Source of the DNA: a virus
Reading direction: 5' to 3' (one strand)
DNA: 64,000 nt
Virus record (IMG/VR): IMGVR_UViG_3300009509_000008
Span: 1-64,000 of that record
Each line of letters begins with the position of its first letter. Positions within the stretch are counted from its first letter, which is position 1. Below, piece after piece: positions 33,090 through 41,601 of the stretch. Below the pieces are notes generated by a model. The model made no database searches. It saw only the letters and a list, made by a program, of their open reading frames with translations, and had not been told where the DNA came from. The translations under genes were made by a program, and so were the position numbers.

Positions 33090-34347
33090 AGTTGGAGGTG
33101 CGCTTGATCACTCGCCGCATGTACTTCCCGGCGAGCGTCTCGATGTCGTGCTGCCGATCCATGTTGCGTCTGGACGCCATGGCAACCCTGGCGATTGCCT
33201 GCATGACCCCGTACGCAGTAGTGACTGGCTCCTCCTCGAACGCCTTGAGGGTAGCCTCTCGCAGAGCCTTGGACTGGTTGGACATAAAGCCCTCGATCTC
33301 GGCCTTTGCCGCATCCACGTCATCGAACTTGACGTTGTGCATCTTCTGGCTGTTGGAGATGATCTCCTTCTGCCTCTCGGGAAGCACGTTGTACATGTTC
33401 TCGATGATCCGATCGAGCTCCCTGTCGCTGACGCCACGGTGCTGACGGTAGAGGAGCTTCTCTTCCTTGACTCCAACGATCACACCGTTGACGCAGACGA
33501 ATCGAACGAAGTACGGCTCGCCACTCAGAGCATAGGATCCGACCTCGGAGTTCCTGATGCGAATCCCGAAGTAGGCGCCGTCGCCCGGCTCGTGCCCGGA
33601 GCCCGGAGCTCCAAACGTTCTGCGATCACCAATCCTTCCTCCGGCAGGCTGCGCTGTGAGGAGGTCGACGGGCTCTCTGTTCACCAGCATGAAGTGCGAG
33701 CCGTTGTCTCGCAAAGACCAGATGGCGAATCCCTGGTCCTTCAGCTGCTCGGGGTCTGCGACCTGACGGATGCGATCGAACATCCGTGCGTCTCGTATCT
33801 CGGAGTAGGTGGGCGATACGAACCCACGGAGGACTCCGTCGGTAGCGATCTTCTCGATGCCGTTCTTCCCCCTCGGCAGGCCGGACAGGATGTCACTTGC
33901 TCCGTGTGAACGAGCAATCACCCTCTTGAGCGTCGGGGTTGGTAGGAACCGCAGGTGTGTGCGCACCGCCTTCTGTATCTCATCCGGAGGAGTGTGCCCG
34001 AAGAACTTCGTCCACCTCACGCCGATCTCATTCCCGAGCTGCCTCTGAGCGTGCGGTGTCATCTTCAGATTCCCAAAGCCAGGAACATAGACGACGTCGC
34101 CGGCGATGAACCTCAGAGCCCTGAGGTCCAGGACGTCGTAGCCAAGGTCATCGTTGACGCCGACGGTGAGTCCTCTGTCACTAGCTTTCACCTTCCTTGG
34201 CTCGAGTCTCAGGTCCTCCAGTCGCTGGACCTTCTCCTGTACTTCGTCAAAGCTGTGGAGTTGAAGTTGAGGAACCTCCCAGTTGAGGTTCGATGATTCC
34301 GATTGGGCCATCGGAGCGTTTCGATCTACCCGTAGTTGTCCTGTCAT
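33088..34347 (-). CDS. DUF932-like phage protein
   Basis: 419 residues; the ATG follows GAGGTGACTGAAA, which fixes the start despite a 101-base overlap with the next gene upstream. The middle has the DUF932-type pattern: FAIWSLRDNGSHFMLVNREP, then PYFVRFVCVNGVIVGVKEE and LLYRQHRG (compare R.VC.NG.......HRG). A C-terminal helical region follows. DUF932 proteins are common in phages and plasmids near recombination genes; their reaction is not established. Family assignment is by motif resemblance. Confidence 0.65.
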   Translation of the reverse strand: MTGQLRVDRNAPMAQSESSNLNWEVPQLQLHSFDEVQEKVQRLEDLRLEPRKVKASDRGLTVGVNDDLGYDVLDLRALRFIAGDVVYVPGFGNLKMTPHAQRQLGNEIGVRWTKFFGHTPPDEIQKAVRTHLRFLPTPTLKRVIARSHGASDILSGLPRGKNGIEKIATDGVLRGFVSPTYSEIRDARMFDRIRQVADPEQLKDQGFAIWSLRDNGSHFMLVNREPVDLLTAQPAGGRIGDRRTFGAPGSGHEPGDGAYFGIRIRNSEVGSYALSGEPYFVRFVCVNGVIVGVKEEKLLYRQHRGVSDRELDRIIENMYNVLPERQKEIISNSQKMHNVKFDDVDAAKAEIEGFMSNQSKALREATLKAFEEEPVTTAYGVMQAIARVAMASRRNMDRQHDIETLAGKYMRRVIKRTSN

Positions 34348-34597
34348 TTTCAGTCACCTCGAAGTATACCGTGAGAAGATGCTCCTCCACACGGTCACGA
34401 AGCTCAGTGACGAGCTTCAAAACATCCTGAGGCCATGGGCCCTTGTACAATGATCGTGCAAGTGACCCAGGCCCCGACCCGTGATCCAGCAACCCAACGG
34501 TTGCAGCGAGCGCCAGCTCTTCAGCGACGCCCGGTTCAATCTCTATCCTTACCGCATTCACGGCGTTTATCTTGCTCTGAGCCTCTGTCTTCTTCAT
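34247..34597 (-). CDS. hypothetical 116-aa protein
   Basis: ATG preceded by GAGGAGAGG. The first 80 residues look like a folded α/β protein (VNAVRIEIEPGVAEELALAA, DVLKLVTELRDRVEEHLL). The last 35 are low-complexity (TTTGRSKRSDGPIGI and STSTPQL) and lie entirely in the overlap with the DUF932-like gene, which suggests that the tail was gained by reading into the neighbour. No family recognised. Confidence 0.6.
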   Translation of the reverse strand: MKKTEAQSKINAVNAVRIEIEPGVAEELALAATVGLLDHGSGPGSLARSLYKGPWPQDVLKLVTELRDRVEEHLLTVYFEVTENDRTTTGRSKRSDGPIGIIEPQLGGSSTSTPQL

Positions 34598-34598
34598 C

Positions 34599-34952
34599 TC
34601 AATCCCTCTCCTCTTCAGCGATGATCTCCGCCACCTCCTCGAGGATGGCAGCGCTCTCCGCCATATCTACCTTCATGAACTTGCGTACCAGCTGTCGGCA
34701 CGCTTTGTTGGCCACTGCTGCCGTTCTCGGATCCTGGTTGCAGCACAGCTCGACGTAGGTCGTGTCGCTCACCTTGAAGCGGCCAAATGGGAGAGCCTTG
34801 GCGACGGTTTTCGACTTGGCGATCTTCATGAGCACCTTGCCGTCATCTGCGATCTTGTCGATCTCAACCGTGTAGTCACGGTCTTTTCGCTTAGGCTTCC
34901 GATTCTTTCTTTCGGTCTCCTTCGTTGTGCGGACCTTTGCTTTTGCCATCAT
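34599..34952 (-). CDS. hypothetical basic protein
   Basis: 117 residues; either of two adjacent ATGs overlapping the upstream stop may be used, with GTGGTGGG just before. The N-terminus is strongly basic (KETERKNRKPKRKDRDYTVE). A β-rich core (FGRFKVSDTTYVELCCNQDP) and an acidic helical C-terminus (AAILEEVAEIIAEEE) follow. It may be nucleic-acid binding. No family recognised. Confidence 0.6.
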   Translation of the reverse strand: MMAKAKVRTTKETERKNRKPKRKDRDYTVEIDKIADDGKVLMKIAKSKTVAKALPFGRFKVSDTTYVELCCNQDPRTAAVANKACRQLVRKFMKVDMAESAAILEEVAEIIAEEERD

Positions 34953-35383
34953 CCCACCACGATGTCAGGCGGAGCGTGGAGAACCCGATTCGAGGTTTTG
35001 ATCTCCAACACCGCCTTCGCTGCCTCGTCCGGCTGGATCTCACCAGCCTGGACAAGATGATCGAAGTTGTCGGTGTTCACCTTGAACTGAACCTCCACCA
35101 GGGCTTGTTGGATATCCCGCCGGTCTTTGAAGTGGTCGTACAAGAACCGGCCATCGAATACTCGACGACGTTGGATAGACACCTCAAGTGGGCCGGCGCC
35201 GAGACCTGTCTCACGACAGATCATCTTCAGCTTCTGCATGCGCACATTCACATCGTTGGCCAGCACGGAGTACTGCTCGATGATGTCCTCGTACTCTTCG
35301 ATGAACTCGTCGAGTGCAGCTCGAGCTCTCTTCCACTCTCGCAGCACCCTGTCTACCCTCTTGTTCTCTGTCGACTTCGCCAT
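34949..35383 (-). CDS. hypothetical coiled-coil protein
   Basis: 144 residues from the ATG with GAGGTGA upstream. The N-terminal half is a long charged helix (VLREWKRARAALDEFIEEYE), then a compact region with IQRRRVFDGRFLYDHFKDRR and a C-terminal α/β stretch. It ends in ATGA overlap with the next gene. No catalytic motif. Located in a run of four small unknown genes between the DUF932-like and UDG genes. Confidence 0.6.
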   Translation of the reverse strand: MAKSTENKRVDRVLREWKRARAALDEFIEEYEDIIEQYSVLANDVNVRMQKLKMICRETGLGAGPLEVSIQRRRVFDGRFLYDHFKDRRDIQQALVEVQFKVNTDNFDHLVQAGEIQPDEAAKAVLEIKTSNRVLHAPPDIVVG

Positions 35384-35387
35384 TTCT

Positions 35388-36068
35388 TCACCTCTCGTAG
35401 CACTTGCGTGCCATCTTGAGCAGCCTCGACGCAAACACAAAGTCCCGCACTAGATACCACTTGGGGCCGTATTTGGCGTCAGATGGGTTTCTCAGTATGA
35501 ACGCCGGGTGCTGGCTCACAACTACCGGATACTGCACCATCTTGTAGATGCCGGGTATCCGGATCATCAGGACCTCTCCACGGGTTTTCCCAATTGTCAG
35601 AGAGGAGTCACCAGTCAGTGTGTGAATGACAGACCTGCCCATGGCGACGATGAGATACGGATCAACATCCAATATCGTTTTGTACAGTCTGGGCAGGCAC
35701 CTAGCGACTTCTGCTTTTGTGGGAGGACGAATAGTCTTACGGCCGTCAACCATATGCAGCGGCCTGCATGGGACCAGGTTGTCGGCGAAGACATCCTCCC
35801 TCGTCATGTTGTTGACGATGAGTAGCTGGTTTAGTAGGCCTCCAGAATCTCCTATGAATGGGACACCCTCGAGGTCCTCCTCGTTCCCTGGGCCCTCTCC
35901 TATGATGATCATTCGTGCGTTTGGGTGCCCACTCCCGTGCACGACTTGGCTTCGACTCTCCACCAGATCCTCGCAGAGCTCACAGTCGTCCCACATGTCA
36001 GCGAGGTCTAGCTCAAAGAGCTTCATGGTACGGGAGAACTCGGGGAACTTTACGCTGATGGGTCTCAT
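35388..36068 (-). CDS. uracil-DNA glycosylase, family 4-like, Fe-S type
   Basis: 226 residues from the ATG in a TGATG overlap. Motifs: CELC (first Fe-S pair), then MIIIGEGPGNEEDLEGVPFI (motif A, GEaPG.eED..G.PF.G), DSGGLLNQLL, NLVPCRPL with a second cysteine about 23 residues later (KAEVARCLP), and VVSQHPAFILR (HPA motif B). The layout is that of family 4 4Fe-4S glycosylases. It removes uracil from DNA, so the phage genome presumably carries normal thymine. Clustered with recombination and replication genes. Confidence 0.85.
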   Translation of the reverse strand: MRPISVKFPEFSRTMKLFELDLADMWDDCELCEDLVESRSQVVHGSGHPNARMIIIGEGPGNEEDLEGVPFIGDSGGLLNQLLIVNNMTREDVFADNLVPCRPLHMVDGRKTIRPPTKAEVARCLPRLYKTILDVDPYLIVAMGRSVIHTLTGDSSLTIGKTRGEVLMIRIPGIYKMVQYPVVVSQHPAFILRNPSDAKYGPKWYLVRDFVFASRLLKMARKCYER

Positions 36069-36622
36069 CAAACGATGATCTTGCGTCTGCCTGGGCCTGG
36101 AGATGCTGGTGGATTACCTTTTGCGATCCGTTCCAGCTCAGCCATAGCTCCTGGGCCGGCGGGCATGACACGACGAGGTTCGGAGTGGGCGGGCCTGATG
36201 TCGTCTGGGTTCTCCACCATCACCTTCAGCATCGTGCACAGGTCAAGATACATCAGCGCTGTGGCTCTGGCGCTCGGCTCGTCCAAATCCCGAACCCGAT
36301 ATCCTCCTTGTGGGTACTTCAGCCCCCATACGGGAATCGGAAGCTGGCAGTAGTCGATCGACGACATCGATGGAGCCTTCACGAACGTACCATTTGGGTT
36401 TCGTCCGAGAACATCGGTGTCGAGCCTCACAACATTCAGAAGCTCATCGACCTCGAATAGGCTGGTGTCGAGAGCCATGTTGCGCACGAGTCCGATGATC
36501 CGCAAGTCACCCATTTGATAGACGTGCAGGCGTCGAATGGCGTCGGTGACCACCTCATCTGGGTATCGAGCTTCGATGGCCGACTCTTCTTTCTCTGCTG
36601 GCTGTTCTGTTTGATCCGTCAT
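36068..36622 (-). CDS. hypothetical 184-aa protein
   Basis: ATG overlaps the helicase stop (AAATGA) with AAGGTG just upstream, and its own stop overlaps the UDG start. The sequence is mixed α/β (VYQMGDLRIIGLVRNMALD, LFEVDELLNVVRLDTD) with a Pro/Gly-rich C-terminus (PAGPGAMAELERIAKGN) ending in basic residues. No family recognised. Tight coupling to helicase and UDG suggests a repair or replication accessory. Confidence 0.6.
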   Translation of the reverse strand: MTDQTEQPAEKEESAIEARYPDEVVTDAIRRLHVYQMGDLRIIGLVRNMALDTSLFEVDELLNVVRLDTDVLGRNPNGTFVKAPSMSSIDYCQLPIPVWGLKYPQGGYRVRDLDEPSARATALMYLDLCTMLKVMVENPDDIRPAHSEPRRVMPAGPGAMAELERIAKGNPPASPGPGRRKIIV

Positions 36623-37992
36623 TTCACCTTCACCTCAAACCCGCACCGCTTGAAGTACTGCATCAGCTTGAACCCCATGCGGCGCATTGGCGGAATGTTG
36701 ACGTGGAAGAGAACGATGACCTTCGCCTTCTTCTCACGATCAAGTAACAAACGTTGGATGCGACCCGTCGACTGCTGAGCGTTCTTGGGTGATTTGAACT
36801 CTGTTAGAATGATCAGCGAGTCGAGAGTCTTCTTGTTTAGCGCCTCGGCGAGCATGTCCACCGTACCGAACGTTATGTTGTGGTCTGCGAGCATACTCAG
36901 CCTGTCGTCTTCCGCTACTCCAGCATGAAGAACGCCAGAGTTTGGTATCCGTTCATGGAGCTCCTGCACGTGGTCTTTGGATAGGCTGATAGCGACCATG
37001 TCTCTGCCACGCTTCAGCCCATCATCGACCAGCTCCTTGGCGATTTCCAGTTCCCTCTCCCGCAGGCCTACGTACCGTGCAATCTTCCGGTGGTGAACTT
37101 GCCCATTCACGTCGACGACATCCTCGTGATTCAGATCAATGACGGTTCCAACTTTCTTGAACAGCACTGTTGGAATTATGTCCTGCTCGAGGTTTGTGTG
37201 GACCTCCCGACCCACGTGCCAGTAGTACACGAACTCCATGCCGTCTTCACGCTCGGTCGTCGCCGACGCTCCGTACCGGTTGCCAGGAAACAAGTGTGCT
37301 GTGAGGCTAAACAACCTGGCGCTGAGGTGGTGGACCTCATCCCAGATGATACGACCAAACCACAGGAGCATCTCCGGTGGAACTTGATCGTGATACATCG
37401 CTAAGGTCTTGAGGCTCGCTATGACCAGAGGCTTCTTCCAGTCCCATGTGGATGGGTTACCCTGGATCTTGCCTATTCGATCTGGGTCGATATTGAACAG
37501 CTCTGGATCTGTGGCGGCCTCTACCCACTGCTTCATCAAGCCCTTTGTGTTGCAGATGATGAGAGTGGGTTCACCCCACTTTGCTATGGCGTGGAGACAG
37601 ATGACTGTCTTGCCCTTTCCGCACGCCATATTCAGGATGCCGTTGTCGGCGCAGGAGAAATCCTCGAAGGCCTCCTGCTGCTCGGTACGATCCGGCATCT
37701 GCTTGTCCATCACGATGTTGTTGTGACTGAAGTCGACCTTCGGGAAGCTCTTCGGACGTAGGTCGACGACCTCATAGTCCAGCTTCTCCGGATCCAATCG
37801 AGCTCTAGGAATGCCGATGTGGTGCTTTGAGTCACGCCACAGTCTGAGATATTCAATGTCGTTGCCAACGACGATCGGAATAGACAACCCTCTCCGGATG
37901 ATGTCCTGATTCACCCTCTCTTTTGGAAGCCACAGCCAGGTGTCCAGGTACCCCTTGTCGGGGTCCCTCTTGATCAGCGAGTAAGACATCAT
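36619..37992 (-). CDS. uvsW-like: SF2 helicase, UvsW-like
   Basis: 457 residues from ATG ATG 14 bases after the upstream stop; an in-frame TTG upstream overlaps the previous gene. Helicase motifs: I NMACGKGKTV, Ia LIICNTKGLMKQW, Ib LVIASLKTLA, II IIWDEVHHL, III YGASATTERED, IV MVAISLSKDHV, V DMLAEALN, VI QSTGRIQRLL. It has an N-terminal domain of about 110 residues, as in T4 UvsW. UvsW unwinds R-loops and branched DNA to switch replication to recombination-dependent mode; an equivalent role is inferred. Confidence 0.88.
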   Translation of the reverse strand: MMSYSLIKRDPDKGYLDTWLWLPKERVNQDIIRRGLSIPIVVGNDIEYLRLWRDSKHHIGIPRARLDPEKLDYEVVDLRPKSFPKVDFSHNNIVMDKQMPDRTEQQEAFEDFSCADNGILNMACGKGKTVICLHAIAKWGEPTLIICNTKGLMKQWVEAATDPELFNIDPDRIGKIQGNPSTWDWKKPLVIASLKTLAMYHDQVPPEMLLWFGRIIWDEVHHLSARLFSLTAHLFPGNRYGASATTEREDGMEFVYYWHVGREVHTNLEQDIIPTVLFKKVGTVIDLNHEDVVDVNGQVHHRKIARYVGLRERELEIAKELVDDGLKRGRDMVAISLSKDHVQELHERIPNSGVLHAGVAEDDRLSMLADHNITFGTVDMLAEALNKKTLDSLIILTEFKSPKNAQQSTGRIQRLLLDREKKAKVIVLFHVNIPPMRRMGFKLMQYFKRCGFEVKVK

Positions 37993-38005
37993 GCTGAAAG
38001 TACCA

Positions 38006-38506
38006 TCATAGATCGTCAAGATCAAAGTCGAATTCGTCGTCCTCGTCGAGATCTCGAACTCCGATCTTCTTGGCGACCCTCTGCTTCTTCGGCTTCGGAG
38101 GTGTGTTCACACTCTCCTTTGCTGGTTCAGCAAGGGGCTCAGGCTTCGGCTCTGGTAGAGCAACGGGCTCGGCCGGCTTGAACGGCCAACGCCACTCCTG
38201 GAAGAACGCATAGATCTCACCGCCAATCGCAGACAGCGCTCCAGCAATGATATTCTTCAGGATTCTGTGGAAGGCGCTCTCACCGTCGTCCGGCAGCAGG
38301 TACTTCATGTTGGTGTGGTAAGAATACACACCTCTGTTGGCACTGGTTGGGGCGGACGAGCTCTTGGCCGACCTCCTCTTTTCGATCATCAGCTTCTTCC
38401 GCTTTAGCGTTCTGTCCCGACAAGAGAACTCGTCGGGGCATTCGTCACAGACTGGATCGCCCTTCTCCCACCCAGTCCCGTATTCATCGCAGCCTCGACT
38501 ACCCAT
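38006..38506 (-). CDS. hypothetical cysteine-cluster protein, first gene of the replication operon
   Basis: 166 residues; TAAGGAGGT precedes the ATG at strong spacing. The N-terminus has a cysteine cluster (GCDEYG, then VCDECPDEFSCRDR) likely to bind zinc or Fe-S. The middle is basic and the last third has a proline-rich linker (PEPKPEPLAEPAKE) and an acidic C-terminus (DEDDEFDFDLDDL) like protein-recruiting tails. As the first gene after a GCTATAAG motif it may be expressed earliest in the operon. No family recognised. Confidence 0.65.
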   Translation of the reverse strand: MGSRGCDEYGTGWEKGDPVCDECPDEFSCRDRTLKRKKLMIEKRRSAKSSSAPTSANRGVYSYHTNMKYLLPDDGESAFHRILKNIIAGALSAIGGEIYAFFQEWRWPFKPAEPVALPEPKPEPLAEPAKESVNTPPKPKKQRVAKKIGVRDLDEDDEFDFDLDDL

Positions 38507-38548
38507 AGAAATTCGACCTCCTTAGGTAACAGATGATCTCTCAGAAGC

Positions 38549-38556
38549 CTTATAGC
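38549..38556 (-). promoter_or_regulatory. GCTATAAG promoter-like motif, replication operon
   Basis: Minus-strand GCTATAAGGC 42 bases before the ATG of the first replication gene, in the divergent region between replication and head operons. No σ70 -35 hexamer is visible at normal spacing upstream. It is one of several copies of the motif in this window. Confidence 0.5.
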
Positions 38557-38573
38557 GATACCCCTAGGTGCTT

Positions 38574-38646
38574 TGCCGATAGGTCCCAGAATGGTAGACT
38601 TGGAGCGTATAGGGTGGTACTACCTGAAAGAACAGTGGAGGAACGA
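38574..38646 (+). promoter_or_regulatory. plus-strand promoter region of the head operon
   Basis: Between the divergent operons, TTGCCG and TAGACT at 16-base spacing, or GCGTATAGGG near 38609, could start transcription toward the head genes. Neither is a strong σ70 match. The gene follows GGAGGAACG. Confidence 0.3.
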
Positions 38647-39851
38647 TGATCGGATCACCAGGAGTGGTCGTTGACCCCTACGATGATGACTTCAAGTCTC
38701 TCAAGGACATGTTCAGCGGCCAGGAGATGCCTGAGTTCATAAAAGAAGCTGCGATCATGGATACCACAGACCTGCAGCTCCTTCCAGATCATGCGTTTGC
38801 GGTTGTTGTGCTCGGGCAGGGGGAGCCGATGCGCAAGTATGCCTGTACGGATAAGGCGCACACGGCCGTGAACGTGATGTATCTGCTCAGAAACGAGGAT
38901 CGAATTCCTCATTCTGTGAAGATCAAGGCAGCAGCGAACCTCCTCAGAGCCTGCCATCACTATGGCCTAGAACCCGTTCCACAACTCATCAAGATGGCGC
39001 AAGGCGGAAAGCTCTTGATCAAAGGAGACGGAGCTGAGATTATCGTTCCGGGCGGCGATGGGGAGAAGACCTCAGAGGTCGTTGGCACCAGAACGATGCC
39101 CGTCACGAAGCCGGGGAAGAGGGTGAAGATCGCCAGCCTCATGGAGTCTCCCTACGTAGAGGTGGATTACATGGAGGAGAAGACAAAGACGGCCTCATAC
39201 GACCCGAGCACGTCTGTCCTGAATGGCCAGCTCTCCCTCCTCCCATACGACAATGTGATCAAGGCTCGTGACTACTTCGAGGAGAACGGCATGTATATGC
39301 ACCCTCGAGAGCGTCACGAGTACTGCATCAAGCTCGCTGCTCGAGCAGACCAGCTCGGAATCCCAATCTCCGAGACGGTCAGGAAGTATGGATCCACAAC
39401 CTTCGCTCCACGTGGGTCGATCAAGGTGGCCTTCGAGCGCCGGTCTCAGCTGTGGAGTACTCTGGACGACCGAGTTGGGGACAGCCTCGCTGGAGACCTT
39501 CTCGAGAAGAGAGCGTCGATGGACCCAGAACTCTTCGCCGAGACACTCGCCGAGCTCGACGCCCAGACTGGCATCGACCAGTATTGGGGCAACGAGATTC
39601 CAGATCCCTGGCTATCGGTGTTTGGACGAGAGAAGACAGCGTCCTGGAAGTGGGAGCAGTCGGGAGAGTACCTCACAGAGGATGCACTCAGACGCTTCGC
39701 TGCCGAGGGCGAAGACGAGATGCGTGAGAAGTTCGGGGAGGAGATGGCCAAGGGCTTTGCCAAGAACCCAACGACCATCTTTGACTCACTACCATTGGAA
39801 CAGAAGCGAGTCATTGCTAGAATGGCCCAACAGCAAGATTCAGGTCTGTGA
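38646..39851 (+). CDS. tagged head-associated structural protein
   Basis: 401 residues; GGAGGAACG precedes the ATG. The N-terminal region contains MPEFIKEAAIM (residues 28-38), close to the T4 capsid-targeting peptide pattern (QEFI.EA), and two EKTAS/KTKTAS sites occur further on (for example FGREKTASWKWE). The rest is mostly helical (KIKAAANLLRACHHYGLEPV) with no enzyme motif. It opens the head operon that contains the portal, so a prohead-core, neck or internal protein is likely. Confidence 0.65.
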   Translation: MIGSPGVVVDPYDDDFKSLKDMFSGQEMPEFIKEAAIMDTTDLQLLPDHAFAVVVLGQGEPMRKYACTDKAHTAVNVMYLLRNEDRIPHSVKIKAAANLLRACHHYGLEPVPQLIKMAQGGKLLIKGDGAEIIVPGGDGEKTSEVVGTRTMPVTKPGKRVKIASLMESPYVEVDYMEEKTKTASYDPSTSVLNGQLSLLPYDNVIKARDYFEENGMYMHPRERHEYCIKLAARADQLGIPISETVRKYGSTTFAPRGSIKVAFERRSQLWSTLDDRVGDSLAGDLLEKRASMDPELFAETLAELDAQTGIDQYWGNEIPDPWLSVFGREKTASWKWEQSGEYLTEDALRRFAAEGEDEMREKFGEEMAKGFAKNPTTIFDSLPLEQKRVIARMAQQQDSGL

Positions 39852-39874
39852 TCTGACCTGGGAGGAGACAGACA

Positions 39875-40612
39875 ATGAGTAAGAGCATGGGAGACCAGGG
39901 TCCGAGGATCGCTCACCTGGTCCACGCAGGAAAGGGCGGTCTCGCTGGAGAGATCGCTGACCTTCGCAGCGACACCGACAGGGCGATGGCCCTCTTGGAG
40001 GCAAGGGACGCCAGTCTCGACTTCCCCGAACTCGATTACATCGACGGTGCGGGGCCGGCAGCTGCCGGAGGTGACATGGTCGTAGTGGGAAGAAATCTCC
40101 TCGATGGCCAGACCTTCGCCAGCCTGACGCTGGGAGCATCTCTCGACATCATCATGCGTGTGCCGGGTGAGGCCGGGAACGATGTCATCGTCGAGGTTGT
40201 CGATACCGGAGGCGCCGGTCCGGCCACCTACGTGTGGACTCCGGCCACCAAGACGCTCACCATCGACCTCGTAGGGACGACCCCGGACGAGGACACCATC
40301 GCCACGGCCATCAACGACGCCGGCGTGGGAGCCCCCGTGCGAGCCAATTCGGGCGGCGGGGCAGCCTTCGGAACGGTGGCGGCACAGAATCTGTCCGGCG
40401 GCACAGGCTTGGGTTGGAGCTGCACGGTTGGTGGGTTCGACGCTCCGATCAAGTTCGACACTGGTGCGGCAACTTCCAACGCCAACCTCACCGAGACTCA
40501 GGCCACGGTGACGGTGCCGGCGTTGGCCCCGATTGTGGCAACGGACAAGGCCCACGTCTATGCAACGGTCAACGGTGTGAGGGCTGAGCTCGGAGCAGTC
40601 GCAGTCGAGTAG
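39875..40612 (+). CDS. β-rich virion protein, head decoration or fibre candidate
   Basis: 245 residues after GGGAGGAGACAGACA. A helical N-terminus (AGEIADLRSDTDRAMALLEA) is followed by Gly/Ala/Thr-rich β-structure with repeated DhVhTV strands (GNDVIVEVVDTGG, TKTLTIDLVG). The composition is like that of abundant capsid-decorating or fibre proteins. GC and codon use are more uniform than in neighbours (many GCC/GGC). Its position between the tagged head protein and a zinc-ribbon protein supports a virion role. It lacks HK97-fold hallmarks, so I do not call it the major capsid protein. Confidence 0.62.
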   Translation: MSKSMGDQGPRIAHLVHAGKGGLAGEIADLRSDTDRAMALLEARDASLDFPELDYIDGAGPAAAGGDMVVVGRNLLDGQTFASLTLGASLDIIMRVPGEAGNDVIVEVVDTGGAGPATYVWTPATKTLTIDLVGTTPDEDTIATAINDAGVGAPVRANSGGGAAFGTVAAQNLSGGTGLGWSCTVGGFDAPIKFDTGAATSNANLTETQATVTVPALAPIVATDKAHVYATVNGVRAELGAVAVE

Positions 40613-40620
40613 GAGTCCTA

Positions 40621-41601
40621 GTGCCTGACCTTCCGTACTACGAGGAGGAGCTCCGGAAGCTCCTCGGTGGGGTGCGCTCGAGTGAGGACGTAGAGTCCAA
40701 GGGTACGGAACCGGCCAAGCCCTACGTCGAACAGCACGACGTCTCACTCGAGCTAGACGGACGTCCAAACCGCACGCCGGATGAGGACGAGCCGGACCTG
40801 TCTACTACGGACGAGGACCTCGAGGACGAGGAAACCCAAGAGGATGGGACGGAGTCTGGTGGAACACCAGTCCGAAAGCGGAATGTGTTCACACACCATG
40901 ACTCCCATCCTCTCCTCTTGGATATGATCCTGCTCCGCAAGTACGGCCCCATCTGGCTTACGTGGGAGTCTGAAACGATCTGGGACATGATCGCAAAGGA
41001 CTTCAAGCAGAACGTCAGCGCAAGCAACTCGAGCAAGATCCAGGCAGTCAAGACCTGCCATCTTGTAGAAACCCCATGGAAGGCGTGGGAAGCATTCAAC
41101 CCAGTTTGTCAGTCCCTGAACAACAACATCCCCGATTTCAGATCGCTCCAGAAGCCAACGCCTGCTCAGGCGGTTCTGACAGTGCATCTCATGAACGTGA
41201 TCAAGAAGGAGGAGTTCTCTCTCGAGGTCTCGAAGTACATCGCTGCGTGCTTCCTCGACGAGTCGATCTACTTCCTCCCACCACCAGTCGACTTCGCACA
41301 GAAGGAGGCGATGAGACTGCGATATCGTTGCCGAAAGTGCAATCGGATAGACGTCGACGAAGACAATGCGCTGTGTGACAGCTGCGGAGCTCCGCAGAGC
41401 CAGCTGGTGAAAGAACCAACTTGGGATCCTGAACCGGTCAAGAAGCGCTATAATGAGATCATAAAGCAGGGCGTGGATCATGATATCCTTCAGGAGACCG
41501 TGGTCGATGTCCAGGTAGCGCATCTTTTGGTGGCCAGGAACTATGTTGAGTTCCGAGACGGACAGCTCAAAGAGCAGGCAAAGGCGGTGGACCGTGGATG
41601 A
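40621..41601 (+). CDS. head-operon protein with acidic linker and zinc ribbon
   Basis: 326 residues; GTG start after TAGGAG. An acidic, disordered N-terminal 90 residues (DEDEPDLSTTDEDLEDEETQ) precede a helical domain (LLDMILLRKYGPIWLTWESE) and a C-terminal zinc ribbon (YRCRKCNRID...CDSCGAPQ). The stop lies within the start region of the next gene. No known family recognised. Position before the portal suggests neck, scaffold or packaging function. Confidence 0.65.
   Translation: MPDLPYYEEELRKLLGGVRSSEDVESKGTEPAKPYVEQHDVSLELDGRPNRTPDEDEPDLSTTDEDLEDEETQEDGTESGGTPVRKRNVFTHHDSHPLLLDMILLRKYGPIWLTWESETIWDMIAKDFKQNVSASNSSKIQAVKTCHLVETPWKAWEAFNPVCQSLNNNIPDFRSLQKPTPAQAVLTVHLMNVIKKEEFSLEVSKYIAACFLDESIYFLPPPVDFAQKEAMRLRYRCRKCNRIDVDEDNALCDSCGAPQSQLVKEPTWDPEPVKKRYNEIIKQGVDHDILQETVVDVQVAHLLVARNYVEFRDGQLKEQAKAVDRG

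Noticed and set aside
39875-40612. Major capsid protein
   Set aside because: Position near the portal is suggestive, but length, Gly/Ala-rich β composition and lack of HK97-type features argue against it; the capsid gene is probably outside the window.
39446-40768. Long minus-strand open frame (440 codons) opposite two head genes
   Set aside because: It is antisense to 38646-39851 and 39875-40612, which have good ribosome sites and operon coupling. The translation is Arg/His/Gly-rich nonsense typical of a GC-rich shadow frame.
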